This document shows, in pieces, positions 1 through 10,755 of a stretch of 64,000 nucleotides of DNA. Under the pieces are notes generated by a model that was not told where the DNA came from, did no database searches, and was given only the letters and a program-made list of their open reading frames with translations. Positions within the stretch are counted from its first letter, which is position 1; the number at the start of each line of letters is the position of its first letter. The DNA lies in NCBI GenBank assembly GCA_030737875.1, contig CM060922.1:755915603-755979602 (forward strand), given 5' to 3'. The translations under genes were made by a program, and so were the position numbers. The DNA comes from Allium sativum. Taxonomy: Eukaryota > Streptophyta > Magnoliopsida > Asparagales > Amaryllidaceae.

Positions 1-249
1 CTTTTCAAAACATATCGTGTTGACTCATCGTATTCGAGTGTTTAGTAACTCCTACCGATACAGTGGATCAAACTGATCGACCAGAACTCATAAACAACTC
101 AACCAATGAATCTTCACAATATAAAACAATTTTTATATCAATAACAAATACGTTCACTCGTATATATACACTCAAACTCAATCTAGGGTATCACTAACCC
201 TATCTCTACCGAGTCATGCCACAGAGCCAAGGTAATTCACTTAACTTAA
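1..249 (-). mobile_element. Inner untranslated leader of retrotransposon F (partial)
   Basis: This stretch lies immediately inside the primer-binding site of the minus-strand element F, so it should be the leader between the 5' LTR and gag. No coding sequence is seen. The gag-pol body would lie to the left, outside the window. The assignment rests on position only. Confidence 0.6.
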
Positions 250-261
250 GCTCTGATACCA
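250..261 (-). promoter_or_regulatory. Primer-binding site of element F (initiator Met tRNA)
   Basis: The plus strand reads GCTCTGATACCA, so the minus strand carries TGGTATCAGAGC, the standard plant initiator-methionine tRNA primer-binding site. Two bases separate it from the LTR edge at 264. Its position fixes the element's orientation as minus and identifies 264-5194 as the 5' LTR. Confidence 0.9.
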
Positions 262-728
262 ACTGTAATGACCCGGGATTTTGTCGACTTTGGTTATCGA
301 CATAAACACGATGACGAATAACCAAACATCGAAAAATACCAGTCATTAAAGAAAGAAATTAGAGGGTGAGGAAAGATAAGGTAGAAACTTAGAATAGAAG
401 AAGAAACACAACATCGGAGTACCACGAATCTCACAGCGGAACGAAACAACATATAATAGATAACATATCCTTGAAATCAAATCATTATATGTATACAATA
501 ACATTTTCAGAGTACAACACTTACAACACAGTGTAAATAAACTATAGCTATGATCCTGAAGCCTCCTGCTCCAGCTCTTCAAGTATCAATAAATCCCGAC
601 TACTTGACTGCCCGTACAAAATTAGGCACCCAAGAGTTTAGGGAAAACAAAAACAAAATAAACTCCGGGTCAGTCATGGGACTGGTATGAGTAAAACAGT
701 TTAAAACAGTTTGAGCAACAAAACGTTA

Positions 729-776
729 TCTCATAAGACCACACCGTATAACAGAACGGGTTTTTCCCTTATGAGA
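729..776 (-). other. Inverted-repeat stem in U5 of LTR F
   Basis: TCTCATAAG (729-737) and CTTATGAGA (768-776) form a perfect 9-bp inverted repeat. They enclose the accacaccgtataacagaacggg block, which is shared with the other giant LTRs. It may be a U5 RNA structure. A related but differently placed stem occurs in A, C, D and E. Confidence 0.45.
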
Positions 777-2224
777 ATCCAAATTATCTTTATATCAAAA
801 ACCTTTTGATATTATAATAATGTCTATCAACCACAATATAATAATCACCTAGCAGAACGCTTTCATCTCACGTTCTACATATATGGTATACAATCAAAAC
901 CGCAAGCACGTATTGGATAATGGATTTCCAACTATGACAAGGTATGGAACTACCTTTCGCTAGTGCACCTCTAGAAAGGAATACACTGGGTTCAACAAGA
1001 ACATCTTGCAACCCGGCCACACATGACCGACCACTCATTTCGCTTGAGTGTATCGAATGTATATCACCAATGGTTGGGATCAACAACCGTTTCCCGAATG
1101 GGACAGCATCAACAATAGATTTTTAGAAGTAAATGAAACTCTAGATCAGGTGATTATACACCCTACTTCAGAGCGACCGACTTAGCCATGCTGCCTGCCC
1201 GATTTCTCTCATTTACCGGATGTGAGGCTCACCAGATTCACTTTGAATGCCATATCGTCAAATCCATCAAATCACCGATTGATGTCCTCAACCATACATT
1301 ATGTGTTAGCAAAAAGAAGTTTCCTTCTCCGCTTCCACTCTTGGTACGGTTGGAGAAATCAATATACGTGATTATCTGGAAATACTCTGTCAGACATCCG
1401 TCCATACAAGTCATCCAGGAACCGGATGAACCGAAGGCACTATTCAATACATCCATCTTAGACACTGTTATCTAAGACTTATACAATAGCCCTTGCACTT
1501 TACTCCGTCTTTAATTATCCTTGGCATTTTTGATTCGCAATGCTTATGCCAATACAGAGTGGTTCTTTGGATAATAATCCAACCGGTCTCTCCATATTAA
1601 CAACATTAAAATGGTCAAAACATTGATAGTCTGTGATTTAACTATCAAAGAAAACAGGTGTGAAAACAACGATATCATTTCCAGATGGAAATTCTATCAA
1701 TCAATCATCAATCATATATATATTTTTATATATATTTCATATTTCCTTATTTTACTTATCTCATGTTTCCCTATATTCAACATTTCTTATTTTCTAAATT
1801 AAGAAAATATATGTTATTACCATTGGAAACCATTTCCATTTCTTGTTTTCTATATCAAAAAACATTTCTGGTTCTTAGTTGGAAAACATTTCCAAAACTC
1901 CTTCATTGGACTTAGACAGATGTTTAAACAAACCATCGCGATGCCAACTCAAACCATTACGCTTATTAACTAAAATCCTTTAACCCACCTTCACTATCGA
2001 ACCTTAACCATTCCTTAGTTAAAAATGAAGTCAATCAAGCTGGGGTAGTACTACCTTTCAGACCTTAACTGAACAACGTTTCTAACCTTAAAATAGACAA
2101 AGTTCACCTTTTAATTCTTTAACAAACTTCCTTACGTAACTCTCTTTCGAATCATCTATATTCGATAATTCTTTTCTTCGAATAAGGTATATTTGATAAC
2201 TCTATTCAATTTACTCTATTGGAC

Positions 2225-2640
2225 TAACGCTATTGGATTAACTCTATTTAACTCTTTTTCGAATAACTAATATCCGATAACTCCTTTAACTTTATTCGAA
2301 TAAACTATATTCGATTAACTCAGTTGATTCTATTCTAATAAACTATATTCGATTAACTCCTTTTACTTCTATTCGAATAAACTATATTCGATTAACTCAT
2401 TTGATTCTATTCAAATAAACTATATTCGATAAACTCCTTTTACTTTCTATTCGAATAAACTATATTCGATTAACTCCTTTTACTTTTCTATTCGAATAAA
2501 ATATATTCGATAACTCCTTTTACTTTCTATTCGAATAAACTATATTCGATAACTCCTTTTACTTTCTATTCGAATAAACTATATTCGATAACTCCTTTTA
2601 CTTTCTATTCGAATAAACTATATTCGATAACTCCTTTTTC
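2225..2640. repeat. 39-bp tandem array inside LTR F
   Basis: About ten imperfect copies of a 39-bp unit with the core ATTCGAATAAACTATATTCG. The unit is itself partly palindromic (ATTCGAAT). The right-hand copies (from about 2440) are nearly identical and those on the left are more diverged. The array lies downstream, in element sense, of the presumed leader of the LTR. Confidence 0.85.
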
Positions 2641-4257
2641 TTCCTATTTATTTACTAAATGAATATTCCTTCGTCCTATTTATTCTCTAAATAGATATTC
2701 CTTTATTCTATTCGTTTTATCAACACTTTTCCCTTTTATAAAACTCTATTCGTTTTATAAACATTTTCCTTTTATTTACTTTCGAAATATTTCCTTTTTA
2801 TAAAATCGGTTGATTTTATAAAATTTCTTTATTTCAATATACATTGAAATAACTCTTCTTACATCCCAGGGTCTTTTTATGATATTAAAAATGTCGAATA
2901 ACAATGATCAATATCATTTTAACACACATAATCCATAACATATTATATAACACATCATATATCACAATATATGAATCACAGTAAAATAAATGTTGAGGAA
3001 TCCAGTTTTATTCCTCCAACCTGTTTCCCTGCATCACAGATGTTAAACAATATAGATAACATCACTTTCAGTTCCATATAATATATTCTGTTAAACAGAA
3101 TCAATATAGAAATTCAACTAACTGACTAGTAGTTCAATCAAATAGTCAACACACAGTCAATCAGCCAATATTTAACAGTTCTAAAAATACAACATGAATT
3201 TATAAACTGTTCAGAGTTAGTGAAATTTACTCACTTTGGCAGTTCATCGTTAAAGAACGATAAACTGTTGTTTGATTTGAATCAAACAGTTTATTTCGCC
3301 ATAAATTCAAACGAGCTCCACTCCACTCCCAGTCAGTTCCATTGGGTAGTGTCCGTCCATACGATCCTGACGGATCTTGTTTCGCTGAATTTCGTTAAAA
3401 TATGACGAAGATATTAATTTTCTAAGTTCTCGTATACATTTTAAAATAAACTTAGATTAATAAACTAGCAGGCCTCACCATTTCAAATTCCGTCCCACTA
3501 CCAAACCTATAAGCCCAGACCCGCTCGTGGCCTCTTCTCCTACACTCCCTCTTCCTCCAGTAAACGCACGACGCTCCATTACAGAACCTTCCAACTCCCA
3601 TCGATCAACCACCACTCCATTGAATTCAAAACTGACATCACCAGTGTTCTTCCCTTAACTGTCTTCATCAACTCAGCGCCACTTTATCAAGCTCGAATCA
3701 ACTTCCTCAACTGCGAGACCGTCCTTCCCAATATAGGTACCGAAATAAAACTGCACTGAATCATCCCAATTTTTGCAGTGAGGTACTATTTCTCCTCGCG
3801 AGTTCAACTGCAGCATCCAATTTACAAATCGATGCCCTAAATCGCCACATCGAGGAACCCTAAAACCCTATTGATAACGTTGAACTCCAACGTATGCGTC
3901 GCACTCGACGAGGAGGGTACAAACTTGAAGCTCTGGCTAAAAGGAGATGATTGAAAATGGTTTCAGCACTTAAGGAATTTTCTTTTGATTGTTTTGATTT
4001 TTACTTTCTTTTTCTTTAGCTGTGATTGGGTTTTTATGCCGTTTGTGTTGAAAACATGGAGCTCGGTTTGCCTTTTGATAGTAGTGGCTGTAACAGATGA
4101 TTTGTGGCCTGTTCTTGATCATAGAAAAATGTTAGGATATTTTTATTTTGATTTTTATATTTTATTCTATTGATTTTAAGTTCGTCTTAGATTCTTAAAA
4201 ATCCCTGCGATCACATAAAGTACCCAAAAATCACCAAACTGGATAGGTAGCTAGAGT

Positions 4258-4472
4258 TTGACATTACGGTCCCAACGAAACTGGTTTCGTCGAATTCCGA
4301 CTCTGTACGCCCACACAGCGTATTTTCAAAGGTCCAATTATCGACTATATTCCACATTAAAATCTCATACGACCACATACTGTCTTCAAAAATCACGGAA
4401 CTTGATATCTAACAATAATTTGATTTTGCGGATCCAACAAAACTAGTTTCGTCGAATTCTGAGGTCGTATGA
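4258..4472 (-). repeat. Duplicated U3 cassette of LTR F
   Basis: Two related blocks (about 4258-4315 and 4424-4472) each contain CCAACRAAACTRGTTTCGTCG or a close variant, followed by a degenerate partner ending near GTATG or GTACGCC. The same paired cassette sits at the U3 end of LTRs A and C, and in collapsed form in D. Confidence 0.6.
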
Positions 4473-5194
4473 AAAAGTGGCTATTTTTAAAGCTCTGGAT
4501 GGCCCATTTAAATATATAAATATATTTAAATATAATTAAATTAAATATAAATAAATTTATATTGTCGTATATATTCGCAGTGGAATACCATACAGCTCCC
4601 GTTGGGTTTGTAACTCGATACTTCAAATCCTGATTAAATCGATATGCGATTTAAAATGAAATTCCTTTTTAAAATATAAATAATTCCTTTATAAAATATA
4701 AAGGAATTCCACTGCGACTTTTCTAAAATTTGATTTGGACATAAATCAAAATCTACACGACAAAATCCCGATTTTTCTCTTCCACTAGAAAGATATACTC
4801 CACCAGCTCCACGTTTCTTGTTTCACTGAAATCCGGCTTAAAACGAATCATGTACATTCAATTGAAGTTCAAATCGCCAAATCGCGAACTACAACGCCAT
4901 TTTAAGCTCGATTTTAATTATAATATAATTATACATTCAAACTGTCGTATTTTAAATATATTTGTTATTCTAATTCAATTCTGAACTAAATTAAATATCA
5001 CAGATGATCCAGTTCACACCATATCGTCATTTCAGCCAATTCTGATTATTTTAGAATTAAATATATTATTTAATTTATTATTTTAATTAAATATTCACCA
5101 TTATTTAATTCCACGACCATTAAATTCGCTATATCACTATTTATATAACTAAATAAATTAATTATAATACCCTCTGCCAATGCGGGTCATTACA

Positions 5195-5499
5195 TCTATC
5201 CATATCAACATGTAACAAAAAATAATAACCAAAAACGTATTAATCCGTGAATTATTCATTTACCTCAGTCCATTTAGCATACATTAGTACCATTGTGAAA
5301 CTTATTCTTTGCTAACATTCCATGATTTTAACAAAGAAAAATAAATTACCATTTTAAACTGCATAAGGCACACATGTAATAAACTGAAATACACAAACTT
5401 TTAATATACTTAGACCTAACCCTAAAAGTAATGGGTTTGCCAAAATTATAATTTTCTGCTTTCAAGGAACCACTTATAAGGCTAACATTTTTCTCATTA
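5195..5499. other. Flanking DNA between LTR F and the CACTA element
   Basis: AT-rich sequence with no recognisable gene or repeat. It ends in TTA (5497-5499), the 3-bp target duplication of the CACTA element that follows. Its original continuation resumes at 13916. Confidence 0.6.
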
Positions 5500-5515
5500 C
5501 ACTACACCAATAATG

Positions 5516-5800
5516 ACCTTTAGTAGCGTTTAAAAAATGCTACAAAAGCCTTTGGTAGCATTTTAAAGAACGCTACTACAGGTCCCGCAACTAAAAGTCT
5601 GTTTTTTATTGTTGCGTTTTAATAAACGCTTCCAAATGTTTCATATAACTGCGTTTTTCAACCGCTGCCAATGCTTTTCGTTACATTTAAATTATGTCAC
5701 TATAAGTTCAGGTGGTATTTTTACATCTTTTTCTGTAGCGTTTATAAAACGCTACTAAAAGGCATTGATTATTTTATAACATATTTTAAATGCTACTATA
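5516..5800. repeat. Subterminal repeats of the CACTA element
   Basis: Several copies of a GTAGCGTTT / AACGCTAC motif are arranged as short inverted pairs, for example AGTAGCGTTT, AACGCTACTA, then GTAGCGTTTATAAAACGCTAC, a near-perfect 10-bp palindrome with a 1-bp centre. In this superfamily subterminal repeats bind the element-encoded protein; that role is inferred from the family. Confidence 0.7.
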
Positions 5801-6340
5801 GACTGTTAATGGCTTATATTATTTTCAGTACTTAGTTATGTAATAGTCATATCAAAATCAACAACAATCCTATAATTATCATATTCAAATCAACAATTAA
5901 CCAATCATATAATCATCATATTCAAATAATTAAGAATACATTAGTCATATAATTATTATCCATAACCATTTAAATAATAACTGTTTGCCAAAATGAGCAA
6001 ATTCACATATCACAAGCATTCAAAAAAAAAGTTGACATAACAAATACTAACTAATATCATAATACATATAGCAATTAAATCCATGTCCAGTGTTGTTGAT
6101 GGTCTTCACTCCGGAAAAGCTAATTACCTGTAAACAAATTTGATAATCAACAATAACAATTTTCCATAAATTATCAAGTAACGTTCAAACGATATTAATT
6201 GATTGTTATTAAAACAAGCACGTAAATAATCAAGTCATCCAAGTATACTACGCAAATTTATAGGATTACCATAAAAGTCCAACCTTGCTTTGTTCGAAAA
6301 TCCAAAGGAGCACAACATATAGCTAAACAATCTTACGCCT
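5801..6340. other. AT-rich CACTA interior, no gene seen
   Basis: No reading frame or known repeat is recognised. On the minus strand, TTTACAG around 6120-6130 followed by a short open stretch resembles a splice acceptor, but this is too weak to call a gene. Confidence 0.4.
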
Positions 6341-7400
6341 ATATATAAAACTTCGTTAAATTGATTATATTATAAACATTTATAAAATATATTTAATTTT
6401 ATAAACTTGTTTAATTTTTAAAAACTTAGTTAATTTTTATTAACTTGATTAACTTAGTTAATTTATTATTTAAGTTAATCTATTATTATTATTAAAACTC
6501 GGTTAACTTAATTATATTATTATTATAAACTTAGTTACTTTTTACAAATTTAGTTAATTCATTATCAATATCACTATTTATAAAAATTGTCAAACTAGTT
6601 ATATTATTATTATTTTAGTTAACTTAAACTTAGCTAATTTATATTAACTTGGTTAACGTAATTAATTTTATTATCATTATTATTATTAAAACTCGGTTTA
6701 CTTAATTATATTGCTATTAGTATTAATATTATAAACTTGTTAATCTTTAAAACTTAATTAATTCATCATCATCACCATCGTTATTTTTAAAATTTGTTGA
6801 ATAGTTGTATCGTTATTATTTTATAAATTTTATTTAGCTTAAACTTAGTTAATTTTATATAACTTGTTTAATTTTAACAAAACTTAGTTAATTTAAAATA
6901 CTACTGTTCTTAACACTTGGTTAACTTAATTATATAATTGTTTTAAAATTAATTAAGTTTTATTAATTTAGTTAATTCTTCATCGTCGTTATTATTTATA
7001 AAATTTAGTTAACTTAAACCTAGTTAATTTGATAAAACTTGTTTAAGTTTAGCAAAATATAGCTAATTTTTATTAACCTAGTTAACTCAATTAATTTACT
7101 ATAATAGCTAATAATAATAGATATTGTAATTATTAATAGAGATCAATTAACTCAATTATATTATTGTTATTGTTCTTCTTCTTCTTATTACTACTACTAC
7201 TACTACTAGTATTATTATTAATATTATAGATTTTGTTAAAATTTATAAACTTTATTAATTCATCATCATCTTCATTATTATTTGTAAAACTTTTTTAAAT
7301 ATATAATATTATTATTTTCAAAAATTAATTAATTTAGACTTAGTTAATTTTATAAAACTTGTTTATATTTAAGAAAACTTAGTTACCTATATAAAACTCG
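6340..7400. repeat. Degenerate TTAA-rich repeat field inside the CACTA element
   Basis: About 1 kb of low-complexity sequence is built from variants of AACTTAGTTAATTTTTATTAA, interspersed with ATTATTATTAT runs and short CATCATCATC and CTACTACTACTA microsatellites (around 7187). No fixed period is visible. It may have grown by slippage. No coding potential is seen. Confidence 0.6.
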
Positions 7401-7568
7401 TTGAACATGCATTAAATATTGGTTGTGAAAACAAAGTCTATTGACAGTATTATTTCCAACAGTGATCAAATGTAAATAACATGCAAAGAATTGAACTTAA
7501 TTAGTGCAATATTTTTTTAGCTATAGCTAATGTAACAAAATGAACCGAAAAAGTTTAGATATATGTAC

Positions 7569-7679
7569 CTTAAATGGAGCAATAACAACTGAGCAGAAGC
7601 TCGTGAATTCAGTTGCAAGTATCAATGGTCTTGTGAAACTTGCTGGTCTTTCAAATAACTCTGGAATATTCATGTGCAC
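7569..7679 (-). pseudogene. Exon-like fragment of a homogentisate-prenyltransferase-type gene
   Basis: The minus strand has an open stretch of about 35 codons with RPASFTRPLILAT and then SVVIAPFK. Plant homogentisate phytyl/geranylgeranyl transferases and related flavonoid prenyltransferases (UbiA family, plastid membrane) carry a very similar segment: an RP.xFxRPLI.AT block followed by SFFSVVIALFK. The open stretch ends exactly at a GT (GTACAT), compatible with a retained 5' splice site, so the piece looks like one exon copied with intron edges. Neighbouring exons, including the DxPDxxGD motif expected next, are not found. It is most likely a gene fragment captured by the CACTA element. The family is recalled from memory and not searched, and the fragment cannot be functional alone. 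Confidence 0.55.
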
Positions 7680-8048
7680 AACAATTGTTTAATGTATATC
7701 ATATTATCAAAATTTCAACTCAAACATGCTTTCTAATAGCATGATTTGTTTGTTGTTGGTAAAACTTATGCAGGCAAAACTGGGCTTACAACATGTTAAC
7801 TAAAAATTATATGATAACAAAGCAATATCAAAATGTATCTACAAAAAGTTTAAATGTGACTTCTAGCCATCAGTTAGTTATGTTGCTTCTTTAGTTTAGT
7901 CTGACTTTAATGTCCGCTTGATGTTGCTGCCTCATCGGTTCAAGCCCACTTCAATGTCCACCTGATATTCATCTCAACACACTTTAATGTCCATCTAAAC
8001 AATTATGTAGCTTCATATCCCATCATCCTGACAATCACTGTCTGCGGG
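7680..8048. other. CACTA interior, nothing recognised
   Basis: AT-rich sequence containing a local triplication of a TTTAATGTCC / TTCAATGTCC motif (7908-7995) in otherwise unremarkable DNA. No gene is recognised. Confidence 0.35.
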
Positions 8049-8279
8049 TTGCACTATTTCCTATGTGCTGATTTCTTCCCTTCACATCTACAATTTGCTT
8101 TATTCTACATACATTGGCCAAATCGTGGCTCTGTTGTGATTGCTTTAGCACTAATCCAGTTGAGGATGAAAGCACGAAGCATAGGTACAACTCGACAGGA
8201 TATGTTTGCTACAAAGAAGCACTCCTTTGCTTGGTGGATTGGCCCTGTTACAACTGCAATAATCCAGGTTAGGACATGA
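8049..8279 (+). other. Unrecognised open stretch, possible captured exon
   Basis: A 76-codon open stretch whose base composition is less AT-rich than its surroundings. Its last codons run into CAG|GTTAGG, a plausible 5' splice site. The N-terminal half is hydrophobic (FFPSHLQFALFYIHW) and the C-terminal half holds KKHSFAWWIGPVTTAII. I do not recognise the family. The minus strand is also open over much of the same interval, so the coding strand is uncertain. Given the prenyltransferase fragment 400 bp away, another captured host exon is possible. Confidence 0.25.
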
Positions 8280-9123
8280 TCATATTTTGATTGTTTTTTG
8301 AATGAAATGAAAAATATATTTCACTTGTATATGTCAGACTTATATTCTGACTTAATTAGCACCTGAGGTCCATACATTTATGAAATAAACACTTATACAT
8401 TGATTTAATAAATGCCGACAATCATAATTTCATCAGATAGTTGTCCGATTGTTAACATTTTTTCTGAACTAAGATCCTTAGTCAAGCTAATGGTTTGCAT
8501 TTGATTTTTCTTTTTAATCCTCATACAGGAACTCAGTTATTTCATTCATCAATCACCTTCTCTTACTGAAATATAAGTACTCTCTTATAATAGTTTCAGT
8601 GCAGAAAAACCATCGTGGCTACTTTCAAAGTTTGTGTGGTGCAAAATTTTAATTTATAGCAATGTACAATCGTTGACTAACTGCTAATACATACACAATA
8701 TACCGCTATATAGTTTTCATGAATACTTGCTCAAACTATGGATATACAATGTAAAGCCTTTTTCTTAATCTTTTACAGAAATTATTTACAAGCCAAGCTA
8801 ACAACTACACAAACCAAGCTAATAACTAAAAAAATTCAAGTGTTACTGTGAAAAAAACCAACTAGCACAAAAACAAATTTGGAAATGGCAATAGATTCTA
8901 AAAAAATCATTTAATAAATATTAAATATAAAAAATCAGTTATAGCAAGATATATTGATGGTCCATTCCCAGTTTTCAAAATAAAATCCAATGATTTAGAC
9001 TAGACATGATTGGCTACATTTGCAATTTTAGATTATGTATAAAAATAATTATGCATCATCAATCATGCTAACGTCTACAATATTCAAGCAAACATACTCC
9101 GTATGACTGTACAGATGTAAGAT
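8280..9123. other. CACTA interior, nothing recognised
   Basis: AT-rich DNA without reading frames, tandem repeats or terminal motifs that I can identify. Confidence 0.4.
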
Positions 9124-9135
9124 AAGTTATATAAC
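9124..9135 (+). repeat. 5' target-site duplication of the kinase retrocopy
   Basis: AAGTTATATAAC here is repeated exactly at 10744-10755, on either side of the intronless kinase copy. A 12-bp duplication beside a short A tract is the hallmark of LINE-mediated reverse transcription of an mRNA. Confidence 0.85.
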
Positions 9136-10743
9136 GACCCGTTAAGCCATCGGCTCCAAACCCTTCTCCACCATTCGAGCCAGACACAATTCTTGGAAAG
9201 CCTTACTCCGATGTAAGATCCTTCTAAACTTAGGGCAAGAAACTAGAGCGTGGCCAATTTGGAATAACAAGTTTGTGCATGGAGAATAGTACTGGTTTTT
9301 CGTATGCATGTAAGTCGATTTCTAAAAGAAAGCTTAAGAACATGAATGATAGGGAGGACATAAAGAGAGAGATTCAGATAATGCAGCATTTGACTGGTCA
9401 GGCAAACATAGTCGAGTTCAAAGGAGCTTATGAGGATAGACAATCTGTGAACCTAGTTATGGATTTGTGTGAAGGTGGAGAAATGTTTGATAGGATCATT
9501 GCCAAAGGGCAGTATACGGAGAAGGCGGCTGCTTGGATATGTAGGGCCATTGTGAACGTGGTTAATATTCGCAGTTTATGGGGGGTTTTGCATTGGGATT
9601 TCAAGCCTGAGAATTTCTTGCTTGCTACTAAAGATGAGAATGCTATGCTTAAAGCTACAGATTTTGGCCTCTTCGTGTTCTTTGAGGATGGAAAAGTATA
9701 CAGAGATATAGTAGGAAGTGCATATTACGTCGCACTTGAAGTATTGATGCACAGATATGGAAAATAAATAGATATATGGAGTGCAGGCATTATCCTCTAC
9801 ATTCTTCTTAGCGGTGTACCTCCATTTTGGGTAGCAAATGAGAAAGGAATATTTGATGCTATTTTGGAAGGCAACATTGATTTTGAAATTTCACCTTGGC
9901 GATCTGTATCAGAGAGCGCCAAAGATTTAATCAGAAAATGCTCACTTAAGATCTTAAAAAAGGATTATTGCAGCTCAAGTCCTAGAGCATCCATGGATAA
10001 AAGACGGTAGTGCATCTAATAAGCCTATAGATAGCGCAGTCCTCTCAAGAATGAAGCAATTTAGAGCATTGAACAAGCTTAAGAAGATGGCCCTTAAAGC
10101 TATTGCCGAGAAGCTTTCTGAAGAAGAAATCAAAGGGCTTAAGCAAATGTTTGCTAATATGGGCACGGATAATAGTGGCACAATCACATATGAAGAGTTC
10201 AAAACAGGTTTGGCTCGACTTGGATCCAAGCTTTTCGAAACTGAAGTAAAGCAACTCATGGATGCTGCTAATGTTGATGGTAATGGATCAATAGACTACC
10301 TCGAGTTCATCACAGCTACTATGCACAGGCATAGATTGGACAAAGAGGAGCATCTATACAAGGCATTTCAGTATTTTGATAAAGATAATAGTGGGTTCAT
10401 TACTACAGATGAGTTGGAGTTGGCGAGGAAAGAACATGATTTAGGTGATGATGTCGCGATCAAGGATATTACTTTAGAAGTTGACGCAGATAATGATGGT
10501 AGAATAAATTATGAGGAATTTTGCACAATGATGAGAGGTGGAGCTCAACAACCTATGAAGCTTAAGTAGTTGCTAGGGAGATTTAATTCTTCACTTAGAC
10601 TGAGCTTTCTTTTTTAGGCCATGGTACAAATTGGAAATTGTTGAGGTAGTCTGTGTTTGTATGATATGTCATGGGTGCTGTATTTGTGTAATAACAAGAT
10701 ATTTTATTGGTAGTGCAAATTATATTCATTTTCTTTATAAAAA
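9136..10743 (+). pseudogene. Processed retropseudogene of a calcium-dependent protein kinase (CDPK)
   Basis: An intronless copy of a CDPK mRNA: variable N-terminal part, Ser/Thr kinase domain (about 9213-9950), autoinhibitory junction (about 10010-10100) and four EF-hands (about 10140-10540). Visible kinase features are the glycine-loop remnant GQFG, YACKS with the ATP-binding lysine, KPENFLL and DFGL. Defects are clear. Two stops lie near 9218-9224 just before the glycine loop, one TAA at 9765 follows HRYGK, and the reading frame shifts around 9945-9965. The HRD arginine is W (HWDFKPEN) and APE is ALE. EF-hands 1 and 2 lost the first calcium ligand, while EF-hands 3 and 4 ([12 protein letters not shown] and [12 protein letters not shown]) look intact. 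It is bounded by a 12-bp duplication and a 7-A tract. Plant CDPK genes normally have introns, so absence of all introns supports retroposition. Confidence 0.92.
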
Positions 10744-10755
10744 AAGTTATATAAC
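10744..10755 (+). repeat. 3' target-site duplication of the kinase retrocopy
   Basis: Second copy of AAGTTATATAAC, directly after a run of seven A residues (10739-10745, partly overlapping the duplication) that is the remnant of the poly(A) tail. Confidence 0.85.

Larger units (their letters stand above)
264..5194 (-). mobile_element. Giant 5' LTR of Ty3/gypsy-type element F
   Basis: The segment opens with TGTAATGACCCGGG and closes with GCGGGTCATTACA, a clear short terminal inverted repeat with TG/CA ends. A primer-binding site abuts the left edge, so on the minus strand this is a complete 4931-bp 5' LTR, far longer than the few hundred to about 2 kb common in plants. The U5 side (about 590-1230) shares blocks with the LTRs of A, D, E and C, including the CAGTCATGGGACTGGTATGAG-type block near 673. 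The U3 side (about 4258-4470) holds the duplicated cassette seen in the relatives. A 39-bp tandem array lies inside. The outer flank at 5195-5199 is TCTAT; the matching duplication would be outside the window. No long reading frame is present. Confidence 0.88.

Noticed and set aside
250..261. tRNA gene fragment (also 34035, 57373)
   Set aside because: Only the 12-base complement of the initiator tRNA 3' end is present next to LTR edges, so these are primer-binding sites.
9273..9767. Functional protein kinase gene
   Set aside because: Upstream stops, a stop after HRYGK, a frameshift, loss of the HRD arginine and retroposition marks make it a pseudogene.
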